64,000 nucleotides of DNA from RI-43 sp033764725 (GTDB taxonomy: Bacteria > Pseudomonadota > Alphaproteobacteria > Caulobacterales > Aquidulcibacteraceae). The notes beneath the pieces were generated by a model, which saw only the letters and a list, made by a program, of their open reading frames with translations, did no database searches and was not told where the DNA came from. The stretch covers positions 1 to 64,000 of the forward strand of contig JANRIR010000079.1 of assembly GCA_033764725.1 (NCBI GenBank), in the 5' to 3' direction. The translations under genes were made by a program, and so were the position numbers. This document shows, in pieces, positions 1 through 7,842 of the stretch; within the stretch, counting starts at the first letter, position 1; each line of letters opens with the position of its first letter.

Positions 1-512
1 TTCGCGATGTTGTTGATCAGCTCCTGGATCAGCACCGTCTTGCCGACGCCGGCGCCGCCGAACAGCCCGATCTTGCCGCCCTTCGAATAGGGGCACAGCA
101 GATCGACGACCTTAATGCCCGTGACCAGCATTTCCGGCACCGGCTTCTGATCCACGAAGGCCGGCGCGAGCTGGTGGATGGCGCGCTTGGCTTCGGCGCG
201 CACGGGGCCTGCCTCGTCCACCGGCTCGCCGATGACGTTGAGGATGCGCCCGAGCGTTTCTTCGCCCACGGGCACCGCGATCGGGCCGCCGGTGTCGGCG
301 ACATCCTGGCCGCGCACGAGGCCGTCGGTGGTGTCCATCGCGATCGCGCGCACGGTGCTTTCGCCGAGGTGCTGCGCCACTTCGAGCACCAGCCGGTTGC
401 CGCGATTGGTGGTCTCGAGCGCGTTGTAGATGTCCGGCAGGTGGCCGTCGAACTCGACGTCGACGACCGCGCCGATCACCTGCGCCACGCGGCCTTTCAT
501 GGGTTTCGTCAT
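1..512 (-). CDS. atpD: ATP synthase F1 subunit beta (N-terminal part)
   Basis: Catalytic beta subunit of the F1 sector of the membrane ATP synthase. Only the first 170 codons are in the window; the gene runs off the left edge. The start at 512 gives MTKPMKGRVAQVIGAVVDVE, the usual alphaproteobacterial N-terminus, followed by the beta-barrel domain and the P-loop GGAGVGKT near residues 157-164. It is the last visible gene of the minus-strand atp cluster, 30 bases downstream of the ohr stop. Having ohr directly upstream is unusual, since atpG normally precedes atpD. The family assignment is secure. Confidence 0.97.
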   Translation of the reverse strand, partial: MTKPMKGRVAQVIGAVVDVEFDGHLPDIYNALETTNRGNRLVLEVAQHLGESTVRAIAMDTTDGLVRGQDVADTGGPIAVPVGEETLGRILNVIGEPVDEAGPVRAEAKRAIHQLAPAFVDQKPVPEMLVTGIKVVDLLCPYSKGGKIGLFGGAGVGKTVLIQELINNIA

Positions 513-542
513 CGCTCTTCTCTCTTGCAACTCAATACGGGA

Positions 543-968
543 TCAGACGACCACAAGCTCGACCGGCATGTTGCCGCGCGTGGCGTTGGAATAGGGGCAG
601 ACCTGGTGCGCCGCTTCGACCAGCGCATGCGCCTGCGCGGCGTCCATGCCCGGGATCGACACGGTGAGCTTCACCGCGAGCCCGAAACCGCCCGCCGCGT
701 TCGGCCCGATGCCGACTTCGCAGGACACTTTCGATTTCGATGCGTCGATCTTCTGCTGGTTGGCCACGAACAACAGCGCCGAGCCGAAGCAGGACGCATA
801 GCCGAGCGCGAACAATTGCTCGGGGTTCGAGCCTTGGCCGTCGCCGCCCATGTCCTTGGGAATCGATGTGGCGACCCAAAGGCCGCCCTCGTCGAGATGC
901 GTCTTGCCGTTGCGCCCGCCGGTCGCGGTCGCTGAGGTGCGGTAGAGAACTTGGGTCGGTCCAGTCAT
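543..968 (-). CDS. ohr: Organic hydroperoxide resistance protein, Ohr/OsmC family
   Basis: Thiol peroxidase of 141 aa that would reduce organic hydroperoxides in the cytoplasm, normally recycled by lipoylated proteins. Cys60 (in YASCFGSAL) and Cys124 (in HQVCPYSNATRGN) are the two redox cysteines; Arg10 and Glu50 sit where the family places its active-site Arg and Glu. Length is typical of Ohr (about 140 aa). It starts 9 bases after the atpG stop and lies between atpG and atpD, so it is probably cotranscribed with ATP synthase. Classical ohr genes sit beside an OhrR regulator; none is here. The link to the atp operon is inference from position. Confidence 0.92.
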   Translation of the reverse strand: MTGPTQVLYRTSATATGGRNGKTHLDEGGLWVATSIPKDMGGDGQGSNPEQLFALGYASCFGSALLFVANQQKIDASKSKVSCEVGIGPNAAGGFGLAVKLTVSIPGMDAAQAHALVEAAHQVCPYSNATRGNMPVELVVV

Positions 969-977
969 GACGCGCTC

Positions 978-1856
978 CTACAAGGCTTCGGCGCCGGAGA
1001 TGATCTCGATCAGCTCCTTGGTGATGTTGGCCTGGCGCTGGCGGTTGTAGCGCAACGTGAGCTTCTTGATCAGGTCGCCGGCGTTGCGGGTGGCGTTGTC
1101 CATCGCGCTCATCTGCGCGCCATAGAAGCCGGCCTGGTTCTCCAGAAGGCCTTGCAGAACCTGGCCGTCGATATAGCGCGGCAGAAGCGCCTCCAGGATG
1201 TCGGCCTCGCTCGGCTCGTAGATATAGCTTGCGCCCTTCAGATCCGGCGCGGTCGCGCCCTCCGGCGCCTTGGCCGGGATCAGCTGGCGCGCGGTGGGGA
1301 CCTGCGAAATCACCGAGCGGAACTTGGAGAACACCAAAGTCGCGACGTCGAACGCGCCGGCGTCGAACATGGCGCGCACCTTGTCGCCCACGATCTGCGC
1401 CGCGCTCGCGTCGATGGAGCGATAGCCGGACAGATCGATGTGATCGACGATCAGGCTCGCATATTGGCGGCGCAGCTGATCGCGCGCCTTCTTGCCGACG
1501 GTCACGATCTTGACCGTCTTGCCCTGCGCCTGCAGCTCGGAAATCTTTTCGCGCGCCAGGCGCACGATCTGGGTGTTGAAGCCGCCGCACAGGCCGCGCT
1601 CGGAGCTCGTCACCACCAGCAGATGCGTCTGATCGCTTCCGGTGCCACGCAACAATTTCGGCGCGCCGTCGCCCTGCACGGACGACGCCAGATTGGCGAT
1701 GACACTCGCCATGCGATCGGCGTAAGGCCGCGCCGCTTCCGCCGCGCCCTGCGCGCGCTTCAGCTTGGCCGCGGCCACCATCTGCATCGCCTTGGTGATC
1801 TTCTGCGTGGACTTCACGCTGGCGATACGGTTGCGGAATTCTTTTAAGCTGGGCAT
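978..1856 (-). CDS. atpG: ATP synthase F1 subunit gamma
   Basis: Central rotor-shaft subunit of F1, 292 aa, usual length. The N-terminus MPSLKEFRNRIASVKSTQKI and the C-terminus ending in KELIEIISGAEAL are the two conserved helices that form the coiled-coil shaft. It starts 4 bases after the stop of the secreted-protein gene and is followed 9 bases later by ohr, so all are probably one transcript. The start is fixed by the conserved N-terminus. Family assignment is secure; the non-standard neighbours are the only odd feature. Confidence 0.97.
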   Translation of the reverse strand: MPSLKEFRNRIASVKSTQKITKAMQMVAAAKLKRAQGAAEAARPYADRMASVIANLASSVQGDGAPKLLRGTGSDQTHLLVVTSSERGLCGGFNTQIVRLAREKISELQAQGKTVKIVTVGKKARDQLRRQYASLIVDHIDLSGYRSIDASAAQIVGDKVRAMFDAGAFDVATLVFSKFRSVISQVPTARQLIPAKAPEGATAPDLKGASYIYEPSEADILEALLPRYIDGQVLQGLLENQAGFYGAQMSAMDNATRNAGDLIKKLTLRYNRQRQANITKELIEIISGAEAL

Positions 1857-1860
1857 CGCT

Positions 1861-2649
1861 TTATTCCGCCGCGTTCAAGAAGCAGGACAACACGCCGTTC
1901 TGCACATCGTTGCGCGCAGCACCGCGCTCGACGAAAGTCGCCGTGCGGCCGGCGGGGATCTGATAGCCGTCGAAATCCTGCACCGCGTCCCAAACGATCG
2001 TCGCGGGCCCGCGCACCTGGCAGGTCGCCTGGCCGAGCGCGCGGCCATTGACCATGACCGCGCCTGTGCACGTCGCGCTGCCTTGGGTGGCGCGCAAAGT
2101 CGTCTCGCGGCTGGCCTCGCGTTGCACGACGGGCAAGCCGGCGATCCGGCCGGGATCGAGATTGGCGCGCGCGCACGCCGTTGTGGTGACGCGCGGCGTG
2201 CGCGCCGTCGCGGTCGTCTGTTGCGCCTGCGGCGCAGCTTGCGCCGCCGACGGCGCGGATGGCGGGCGCGATGCGCCACGCGCTGGCGGCGCCGGTTGCA
2301 GCATCGGGACGCCCTGCAAAAGGCACCGCGTCGAGCCGCCTTGCAGCGTGAACACCGCTGTCTGGCCGGCCGCGATCACATTGTGCGCCATGCCGACATC
2401 CGCCCAGATCACGGCGGGACCGACCACGTTGCAATTGACCCGGAAGTCCTGCAGCGGCCCGCACACCGCCGTACCGGGCGTCGCCTCGATCACGTGCTCG
2501 CCAGCATAGAGACGCTGCAGCGGCTGACGCGGCGCACCCTGCTGCACCGCACACGCCGCAGACCGCGTTTGCGCGGCCGCCGGCGCCGCGCACAGCGCGA
2601 GCGAGGCGGCGATGGCGGCCGCTGCGATGGTCACGTGGGCGATCGACAT
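1861..2649 (-). CDS. Secreted protein with two Cys-containing repeat domains
   Basis: Unrecognised protein of 262 aa. I start it at the ATG at 2649, which lies 16 bases after the atpA stop; an upstream ATG at 2676 overlaps atpA. The N-terminus (MSIAHVTIAAAAIAASLALC, then AAPAAAQ) is a signal peptide, so the product is periplasmic or secreted. Two similar halves follow, about residues 30-115 and 155-262, joined by an Ala/Pro/Gln-rich linker. Each half has four Cys and a shared pattern of C.V.GPA.I.W, then I.AG.TA.F, then a final C.L. This suggests two disulfides per domain. It sits between atpA and atpG in the ATP synthase cluster, where no such gene is expected. Function unknown. Confidence 0.8.
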   Translation of the reverse strand: MSIAHVTIAAAAIAASLALCAAPAAAQTRSAACAVQQGAPRQPLQRLYAGEHVIEATPGTAVCGPLQDFRVNCNVVGPAVIWADVGMAHNVIAAGQTAVFTLQGGSTRCLLQGVPMLQPAPPARGASRPPSAPSAAQAAPQAQQTTATARTPRVTTTACARANLDPGRIAGLPVVQREASRETTLRATQGSATCTGAVMVNGRALGQATCQVRGPATIVWDAVQDFDGYQIPAGRTATFVERGAARNDVQNGVLSCFLNAAE

Positions 2650-2665
2650 CCGCGCGCGTCCCGCT

Positions 2666-4204
2666 TCAGGCCGCAAACGCGTTGGCGAATTCGTCGAGCG
2701 CGTCCTTGATCTTGCCTTCGATGCCGTCGGCCTTGATGTCCTTCTTGGTGCGGATCGCGGTGAGCAGATCCGCCTTCTTGGCGCGCAGCCAGGACACCAG
2801 CTCCGCCTCGTAGCGGCGCACGCCGTCTGTCGGCACCTTATCGAGATAGCCGCGCGTGCCGGCGAAGATCAGCACGATCTGCTCCTCCACCGGCACCGGC
2901 GCGAACTGGTCCTGCTTGAGCAATTCCGTGAGCCGCGCGCCGCGCGCGAGCAGGCGCTGCGTGGCGGCGTCGAGATCGGAGCCGAACTTCGCGAACGCCG
3001 CCATTTCGCGATATTGCGCAAGCTCGCCTTTGATCGCGCCGGCGACCTGCTTCATGCCCTTGATCTGCGCCGACCCGCCCACGCGAGAGACCGAAAGGCC
3101 GACATTCACCGCCGGGCGGATGCCCTGATAGAACAGGTCGGTTTCCAGGAAGATCTGGCCATCCGTGATCGAGATCACGTTCGTCGGGATATAGGCCGAC
3201 ACGTCATTGGCTTGCGTTTCGATCACCGGCAGCGCGGTGAGGGACCCATTGCCGTTGTCGTCGTTCAGCTTCGCGGCGCGCTCGAGCAGGCGCGAGTGCA
3301 GATAGAACACGTCGCCCGGATAGGCTTCGCGGCCCGGCGGGCGGCGCAGCAGCAGCGACATCTGGCGATAGGCGACCGCCTGCTTGGACAAATCATCATA
3401 GATGATCAGCGCATGCATGCCGTTGTCGCGGAACCACTCGCCCATCGCGCAGCCGGAGAACGGCGCCAGGAATTGCAGCGGCGCAGGCTCCGACGCGGTG
3501 GCGGCCACGACGATCGAATATTTCAGCGCGCCGCGATCTTCGAGCGTCTTGACGAGCTGCGCCACGGTGGAGCGCTTCTGCCCGACGACGACATAGATGC
3601 AGTAGAGCTTTTCGCTTTCCGGCAAATTCTTGTCGTGCGCGTCGCGCTGATAGAGGATCGTGTCGACCGCGACGGCGGTCTTGCCGGTCTGGCGATCGCC
3701 GATGATCAGTTCGCGCTGGCCGCGCCCGATCGGGATCAGCGCGTCGATCGCCTTGATGCCGGTCTGCATCGGCTCATGCACGCTTTTGCGCGGAATGATG
3801 CCAGGCGCCTTCACATCGACCGTGCGGCGCTCGGCGGCCGCGATCGGGCCCTTGCCGTCGATCGGCTCGCCCAGCGGATTGACGACGCGGCCGAGCAGGC
3901 CCTTGCCCACCGGCACGTCGACGATCTCGCCCAGGCGCTTGACGGTGTCGCCTTCCTTCAGGCCGCGGTCTTCGCCGAAGATCACGACACCGACATTGTC
4001 GCGCTCGAGGTTCAGCGCCATGCCCTTCACGCCGCCGGGAAACTCCACCATCTCGCCGGCCTGGACATTCTCCAGGCCATAGACGCGCGCGATGCCGTCG
4101 CCGACGCTCAAGACGCGGCCGACATCGGCGACCTGCGCCTCGGCGCCGAAGCCCTTGATTTGTTCTTTCAAAATGGCGGAAATTTCTGCGGCGCGGACGT
4201 CCAT
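2666..4204 (-). CDS. atpA: ATP synthase F1 subunit alpha
   Basis: Non-catalytic nucleotide-binding subunit of F1, 512 aa, full family length. It has the N-terminus MDVRAAEISAILKEQIKGF, the Walker A GDRQTGKTA near residue 170, and the conserved stretch around VSRVGGSAQIKGMK. It starts 19 bases after the atpH stop, as in other alphaproteobacterial atpHAGDC operons. The stop at 2666 is followed by the secreted-protein gene instead of atpG. Assignment is secure. Confidence 0.98.
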   Translation of the reverse strand: MDVRAAEISAILKEQIKGFGAEAQVADVGRVLSVGDGIARVYGLENVQAGEMVEFPGGVKGMALNLERDNVGVVIFGEDRGLKEGDTVKRLGEIVDVPVGKGLLGRVVNPLGEPIDGKGPIAAAERRTVDVKAPGIIPRKSVHEPMQTGIKAIDALIPIGRGQRELIIGDRQTGKTAVAVDTILYQRDAHDKNLPESEKLYCIYVVVGQKRSTVAQLVKTLEDRGALKYSIVVAATASEPAPLQFLAPFSGCAMGEWFRDNGMHALIIYDDLSKQAVAYRQMSLLLRRPPGREAYPGDVFYLHSRLLERAAKLNDDNGNGSLTALPVIETQANDVSAYIPTNVISITDGQIFLETDLFYQGIRPAVNVGLSVSRVGGSAQIKGMKQVAGAIKGELAQYREMAAFAKFGSDLDAATQRLLARGARLTELLKQDQFAPVPVEEQIVLIFAGTRGYLDKVPTDGVRRYEAELVSWLRAKKADLLTAIRTKKDIKADGIEGKIKDALDEFANAFAA

Positions 4205-4223
4205 CAGTGCGGCCTTCCTTCGG

Positions 4224-4784
4224 TCAAGCGGATTTGAGCGCGAGCTTCATGCCCGCGAGTTTGGATTTCAGCGAGGAATCGAACTGGCGCGAGCCGACGC
4301 GCACGATGAAGCCGCCGATCAGGCTCTCATCGACGCTGGCTTCGGCCTCGACCTTGGCGCCGATCGCCTTCTCGACGCCGGCGACGATGGCGGCGCGCTC
4401 GGCCTCCGACAGAGGCGCGGCCGAGATGATTTCGGCCTGGCGGGCGCCGCGATGGCGCGCCAAAAGCGCGCGGAAGGCGCGCGACACCAGCGGCAGCGCC
4501 GCCGCGCGGCGGTTCTTGGCCACCGCGCCGACGACATTGCGGCCCAGCGTCGTCAGGCCGATCTTCTCCGCCACGGCCACCAGGGCGCGGGTTTTTTCTT
4601 CCGGATCGATCAGCGGCGAGGCGGCCGCGGCGCGCAGGTCCGGGCTGGCCGCGAAGGCGGCGTCGAGCTTGGCGAAATCGGCCTCGAGCGTCTCCAGCGC
4701 GCCCGCTTCGAGCCCCAGCTCGAACGCGGCTTGAGCGTAGCGCTCCGCCGCTTCCGCCCCTGCCGCCATGACCGCGTCCGACAC
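4224..4784 (-). CDS. atpH: ATP synthase F1 subunit delta
   Basis: Peripheral-stalk subunit that ties F1 to the membrane sector. I start it at the GTG at 4784 (VSDAVMAAGAEAAERYAQAA), giving 186 aa, the usual length; the ATG at 4769 (181 aa) is an alternative. The reading frame stays open further upstream, but that extension does not look like the family. The C-terminal part with DESLIGGFIVRVGSRQFDSS is the conserved delta/OSCP signature. It is the first gene of the minus-strand atp cluster and diverges from the MFS transporter at 5035, with a 250-base shared upstream region. Confidence 0.93.
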   Translation of the reverse strand: MSDAVMAAGAEAAERYAQAAFELGLEAGALETLEADFAKLDAAFAASPDLRAAAASPLIDPEEKTRALVAVAEKIGLTTLGRNVVGAVAKNRRAAALPLVSRAFRALLARHRGARQAEIISAAPLSEAERAAIVAGVEKAIGAKVEAEASVDESLIGGFIVRVGSRQFDSSLKSKLAGMKLALKSA

Positions 4785-5034
4785 GTTCGCCCCGCAGATT
4801 GCGCCATCGGTCGCAGCCTCCGCGGCGCACTGCCAAGCGCACGGGGCGTCCGAAAGCTGAGGGTGGAATACTCGCCCAAAGGCTGGGTGCGCGGCGTCGC
4901 CGCCCCGCTCGCCCGCCAACAGCGCGCGCCGGATAGCACGCGCCGTTCCGGCTTGACAACCGGCGCGCCAGCCCCCCGATCAGCGACAAAACCGCCCGAA
5001 CGCGGGCCGGGCCGGCAAACAGGGGAGCACGGGA

Positions 5035-6717
5035 ATGGCGGAAGCGTCGGCGCAGGCCGAATTGGGCGAAACCTCGCCTGAAAAGATGCGCACCGTCGTG
5101 GCGGCCTCCGCCGCCGGCACCGTGTTCGAGTGGTACGACTTCTTCATCTACGGCTCGCTGGCCGTGATCATGAAGGATCACTTTTTCGCCAACCTGCCCG
5201 ACGCCCAGGCCTTCATCTTCACCCTGCTGACCTTCGCCGTCGGCTTCATCGTACGGCCGTTCGGGGCGCTGTTCTTCGGCAAGATCGGCGACAGCAAGGG
5301 CCGCAAGGGGGCGTTCCTGGTCACCATCACCCTGATGGGGATCGCCACCTTCGCCATCGGCCTGTTGCCGACCCAGCAGACCGTGCCCGAGAGCCTGGCG
5401 ATCCTGCCGCCGATCCTTTTGGTGGCGTGCCGGGTGCTGCAGGGCTTCGCGCTCGGCGGGGAATATGGCGGGGCGGCGATCTATGTCGCCGAGCACGCGC
5501 CCCGCGGCCAGCGCGGTTGGGCCACGAGCTGGATCCAGACCTCCGCCGGCCTCGGCCTGATCGGCGCGCTCGTGGTGATCCTGACCACCCGCACGATCAT
5601 GGGCGAAGAGGCCTTCCGCGAATGGGGCTGGCGCATCCCCTTCCTGCTGTCGATCGGGCTGTTCGGCATCTCGATCTGGATCCGCATGCAATTGGAGGAA
5701 AGCCCCGCATTCCAGAAGCTCAAATCCGAAGGCAAGACCTCCGAGCGCGTGTTCGCGGAAAGCTTCTTCGAGTGGAAGAACCTGCGCGTCGTGATCCTGG
5801 CGCTGTTCGGGCTGATGATGGCGCAAGGGGTGGTGTGGTACACCGGGCATTTCCACGCGCGCTACTTCCTCGAGACCGCGCTGAAGGTCGAAGGCCGCAC
5901 CGTCGATTATTTCATGCTTGCGGCAACGGCCGTTTCGGCCGTGCTCTACGTGTTTTTCGGCTGGCTGTCGGACAAGGTCGGGCGTAAGCCGGTCATGCTG
6001 TTCGGCATGGCGCTGATGCTGGCGAGCTATTTCCCCGGCTTCCATTACATGACGCAGGCCGCCAATCCCGCTTTGGCGGAGGCGACGCGCACCGCGCCCG
6101 TGACCGTGCTCGCCGATCCCGCCGATTGCAGCTTCCAGCTCGACCTCACCGGCGGCGCGGCGCGCTATTCCTCGTCCTGCGACATCGCCAAGGGCGAGCT
6201 CGCCAGCTTCGGCGTCAGCTACACCACGATCGACGCGCCGGCGGGCGCGCTCGCACAGGTGCGCATCGGCGATGCGGCGACGATCGACAGCGTCAACGGA
6301 CAAGGCCTCGACGCCGCCGGCCTGCGCGCGCTGAAGGTGGAATACCGCACGCGAATCCGCGCCGCGCTGACCGAAGCGGGCTATCCCGCCCGCGCCGATC
6401 CGGAGCGCATCAACGCCGCCGGCGTGATCGGCATGCTGATCGTGTTCGTCATCGCGGCGACCGCGCTGTACGGCCCGCAGGCCGCAGCTTTGGTGGAATT
6501 GTTCCCCACGCGCATCCGCTACACTGCGATGTCGTTTCCGTATCATGTCGGCACCGGATGGTTCGGCGGGCTTTTGCCGACGATCGTGTTTGCGATCGGC
6601 GTCTCCACCGGGGACATTTACGCCGGGCTTTGGTACCCCGTGGTGGTGACGGCGCTGGCCTTCGCGATCTGTTTGTTGTTCTGGCCGGAAACCAAAAACC
6701 GCGACATTTCGGATTAA
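5035..6717 (+). CDS. MFS transporter, metabolite:H+ symporter type, with internal insert
   Basis: Inner-membrane transporter of 560 aa. The motifs GKIGDSKGRKGAF (residues 82-94), RVLQGFALGGEYGGAA (133-148) and a second LSDKVGRKP (311-319) mark the MHS group of the major facilitator superfamily, which carries small organic acids or betaines with protons. About twelve membrane segments are visible. Between the eighth and ninth lies a hydrophilic insert of about 110 residues (roughly 345-460) with Cys365 and Cys382, which ordinary MHS proteins lack. The family with this insert is longer than the usual 430-450 aa. It is followed 13 bases later by an SMP-30 family gene, probably cotranscribed. Substrate unknown. 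Confidence 0.88.
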   Translation: MAEASAQAELGETSPEKMRTVVAASAAGTVFEWYDFFIYGSLAVIMKDHFFANLPDAQAFIFTLLTFAVGFIVRPFGALFFGKIGDSKGRKGAFLVTITLMGIATFAIGLLPTQQTVPESLAILPPILLVACRVLQGFALGGEYGGAAIYVAEHAPRGQRGWATSWIQTSAGLGLIGALVVILTTRTIMGEEAFREWGWRIPFLLSIGLFGISIWIRMQLEESPAFQKLKSEGKTSERVFAESFFEWKNLRVVILALFGLMMAQGVVWYTGHFHARYFLETALKVEGRTVDYFMLAATAVSAVLYVFFGWLSDKVGRKPVMLFGMALMLASYFPGFHYMTQAANPALAEATRTAPVTVLADPADCSFQLDLTGGAARYSSSCDIAKGELASFGVSYTTIDAPAGALAQVRIGDAATIDSVNGQGLDAAGLRALKVEYRTRIRAALTEAGYPARADPERINAAGVIGMLIVFVIAATALYGPQAAALVELFPTRIRYTAMSFPYHVGTGWFGGLLPTIVFAIGVSTGDIYAGLWYPVVVTALAFAICLLFWPETKNRDISD

Positions 6718-6730
6718 GGGAGCAGCGCCC

Positions 6731-7684
6731 ATGCCGCTTGCGCCAATCGACGCGCGCGCCTTCGCCAAAATCGCCATCGGCATCGACCGGCCGGAGGATG
6801 TCGTCGTCCTGAAGGACGGCCGCATCTACGCCGCCGATCATCAATGCGCGGTGGCGGAGCTTCACGCCGATGGACGCTTCACCCGTCTCGGCCCGCGCTT
6901 CGGCGCGCCCAACGGGATCAATGCGGACCGCGACGGCCGCATCCTCATCGCCAATTTCGGCATATATGACGGCATGCCCGGCCCGCTCGAGCGGTTCGAT
7001 CCCAAAACGGGAACGCGCGAAACGCTGGTCGCCGCGATCGGCGGGCGCAATCTCACCAGCTCGAATTATCCGATCCTGGATTCGGCCGGCAACATCTGGT
7101 GCGCGAACTCCACGTTCGCGCCCACCTGGCCCGAAGCGCTCGACGGGCGCGACGACGGCCTGATCTATGTGCTGCGCCCCGACGGGCGCGCGGAAATCGT
7201 TGCGGAAGGATTGAAATTTCCTAACGGCCTGGCGCTTGCCGCAGATGAGAAGCACCTGTTCTGCTGCCAGACCTCGGCCGCCAATGTGGTGCGCTTTCCG
7301 ATCCTCGACGGCGGCGCGCGGCTTGGGCCGCCTGAGCCTTACGGCCCCGCGCTCGGGCCCATCCTGCAAGGCCGCGTCGATCCCGATAATCCGGCGCCGC
7401 CGGAGGTGATGCACAATCTCGGCTACACCGACGGATGCGGCATGGATGCGGAAGGAAACCTGTGGGTCACGCTGCCCGCCGCGAACAAGATCGTCGCGAT
7501 CACGCCGGCGCGCGATGTGTTCGTCGTCGCGCACGATCCCGGCGGCGCGGTGCTCAATCATCCCACCAATGTCGCCTGGGGCGGGCCGGATTTGCGCGAC
7601 CTCTATGTCGGCTCGATCCGCGCCGATTACGTGCTGAAAGCGCGCAGCCCCGTCGCCGGCGCGCCGCTCGTGCATCAGCGCTGA
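6731..7684 (+). CDS. SMP-30/gluconolactonase-family beta-propeller protein
   Basis: Protein of 317 aa with the six-bladed propeller pattern of the SMP-30/gluconolaconase/LRE family: repeated blades with D.DGR, a central NGLALAADEKHLF (about residue 163) and a late GCGMDAEGNLWVT. These proteins usually open sugar-acid lactones with a bound divalent metal. There is no signal peptide, so it is cytoplasmic. A GGGAG ribosome site precedes the ATG. It lies 13 bases after the MFS gene, suggesting uptake and hydrolysis of a shared substrate, but the substrate cannot be read from sequence. Confidence 0.85.
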   Translation: MPLAPIDARAFAKIAIGIDRPEDVVVLKDGRIYAADHQCAVAELHADGRFTRLGPRFGAPNGINADRDGRILIANFGIYDGMPGPLERFDPKTGTRETLVAAIGGRNLTSSNYPILDSAGNIWCANSTFAPTWPEALDGRDDGLIYVLRPDGRAEIVAEGLKFPNGLALAADEKHLFCCQTSAANVVRFPILDGGARLGPPEPYGPALGPILQGRVDPDNPAPPEVMHNLGYTDGCGMDAEGNLWVTLPAANKIVAITPARDVFVVAHDPGGAVLNHPTNVAWGGPDLRDLYVGSIRADYVLKARSPVAGAPLVHQR

Positions 7685-7718
7685 GCGGAAGCGCATTTCC
7701 TTGGATGATAGCGCAAGT

Positions 7719-7828
7719 ACCCCTCATCCGTCAGCTTCGCTGACACCTTCTCCCACAAGGGGAGAAGGCGATGCGCTGGTCCTTCTCCCCTTGTGGGAGA
7801 AGGTGGCGCGTAGCGCCGGATGAGGGGT
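7719..7828. repeat. Palindromic intergenic repeat, copy 1
   Basis: Nested inverted repeat. The outer arms (7719-7730 and 7817-7828) read ACCCCTCATCCG and its complement; the inner arms (7746-7768 and 7781-7803) are 23 bases each and also complementary. A second, very similar element is at 35448-35557. It lies between the convergent SMP-30 and lipoprotein genes and could also stop transcription from both sides. It looks like a dispersed alphaproteobacterial intergenic repeat. Confidence 0.9.
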
Positions 7829-7842
7829 GTCGGCGCCGCCCT

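Noticed and set aside
2612..4237. Long open frame opposite atpA
   Set aside because: Shadow of atpA with unnatural Arg/His-rich composition.
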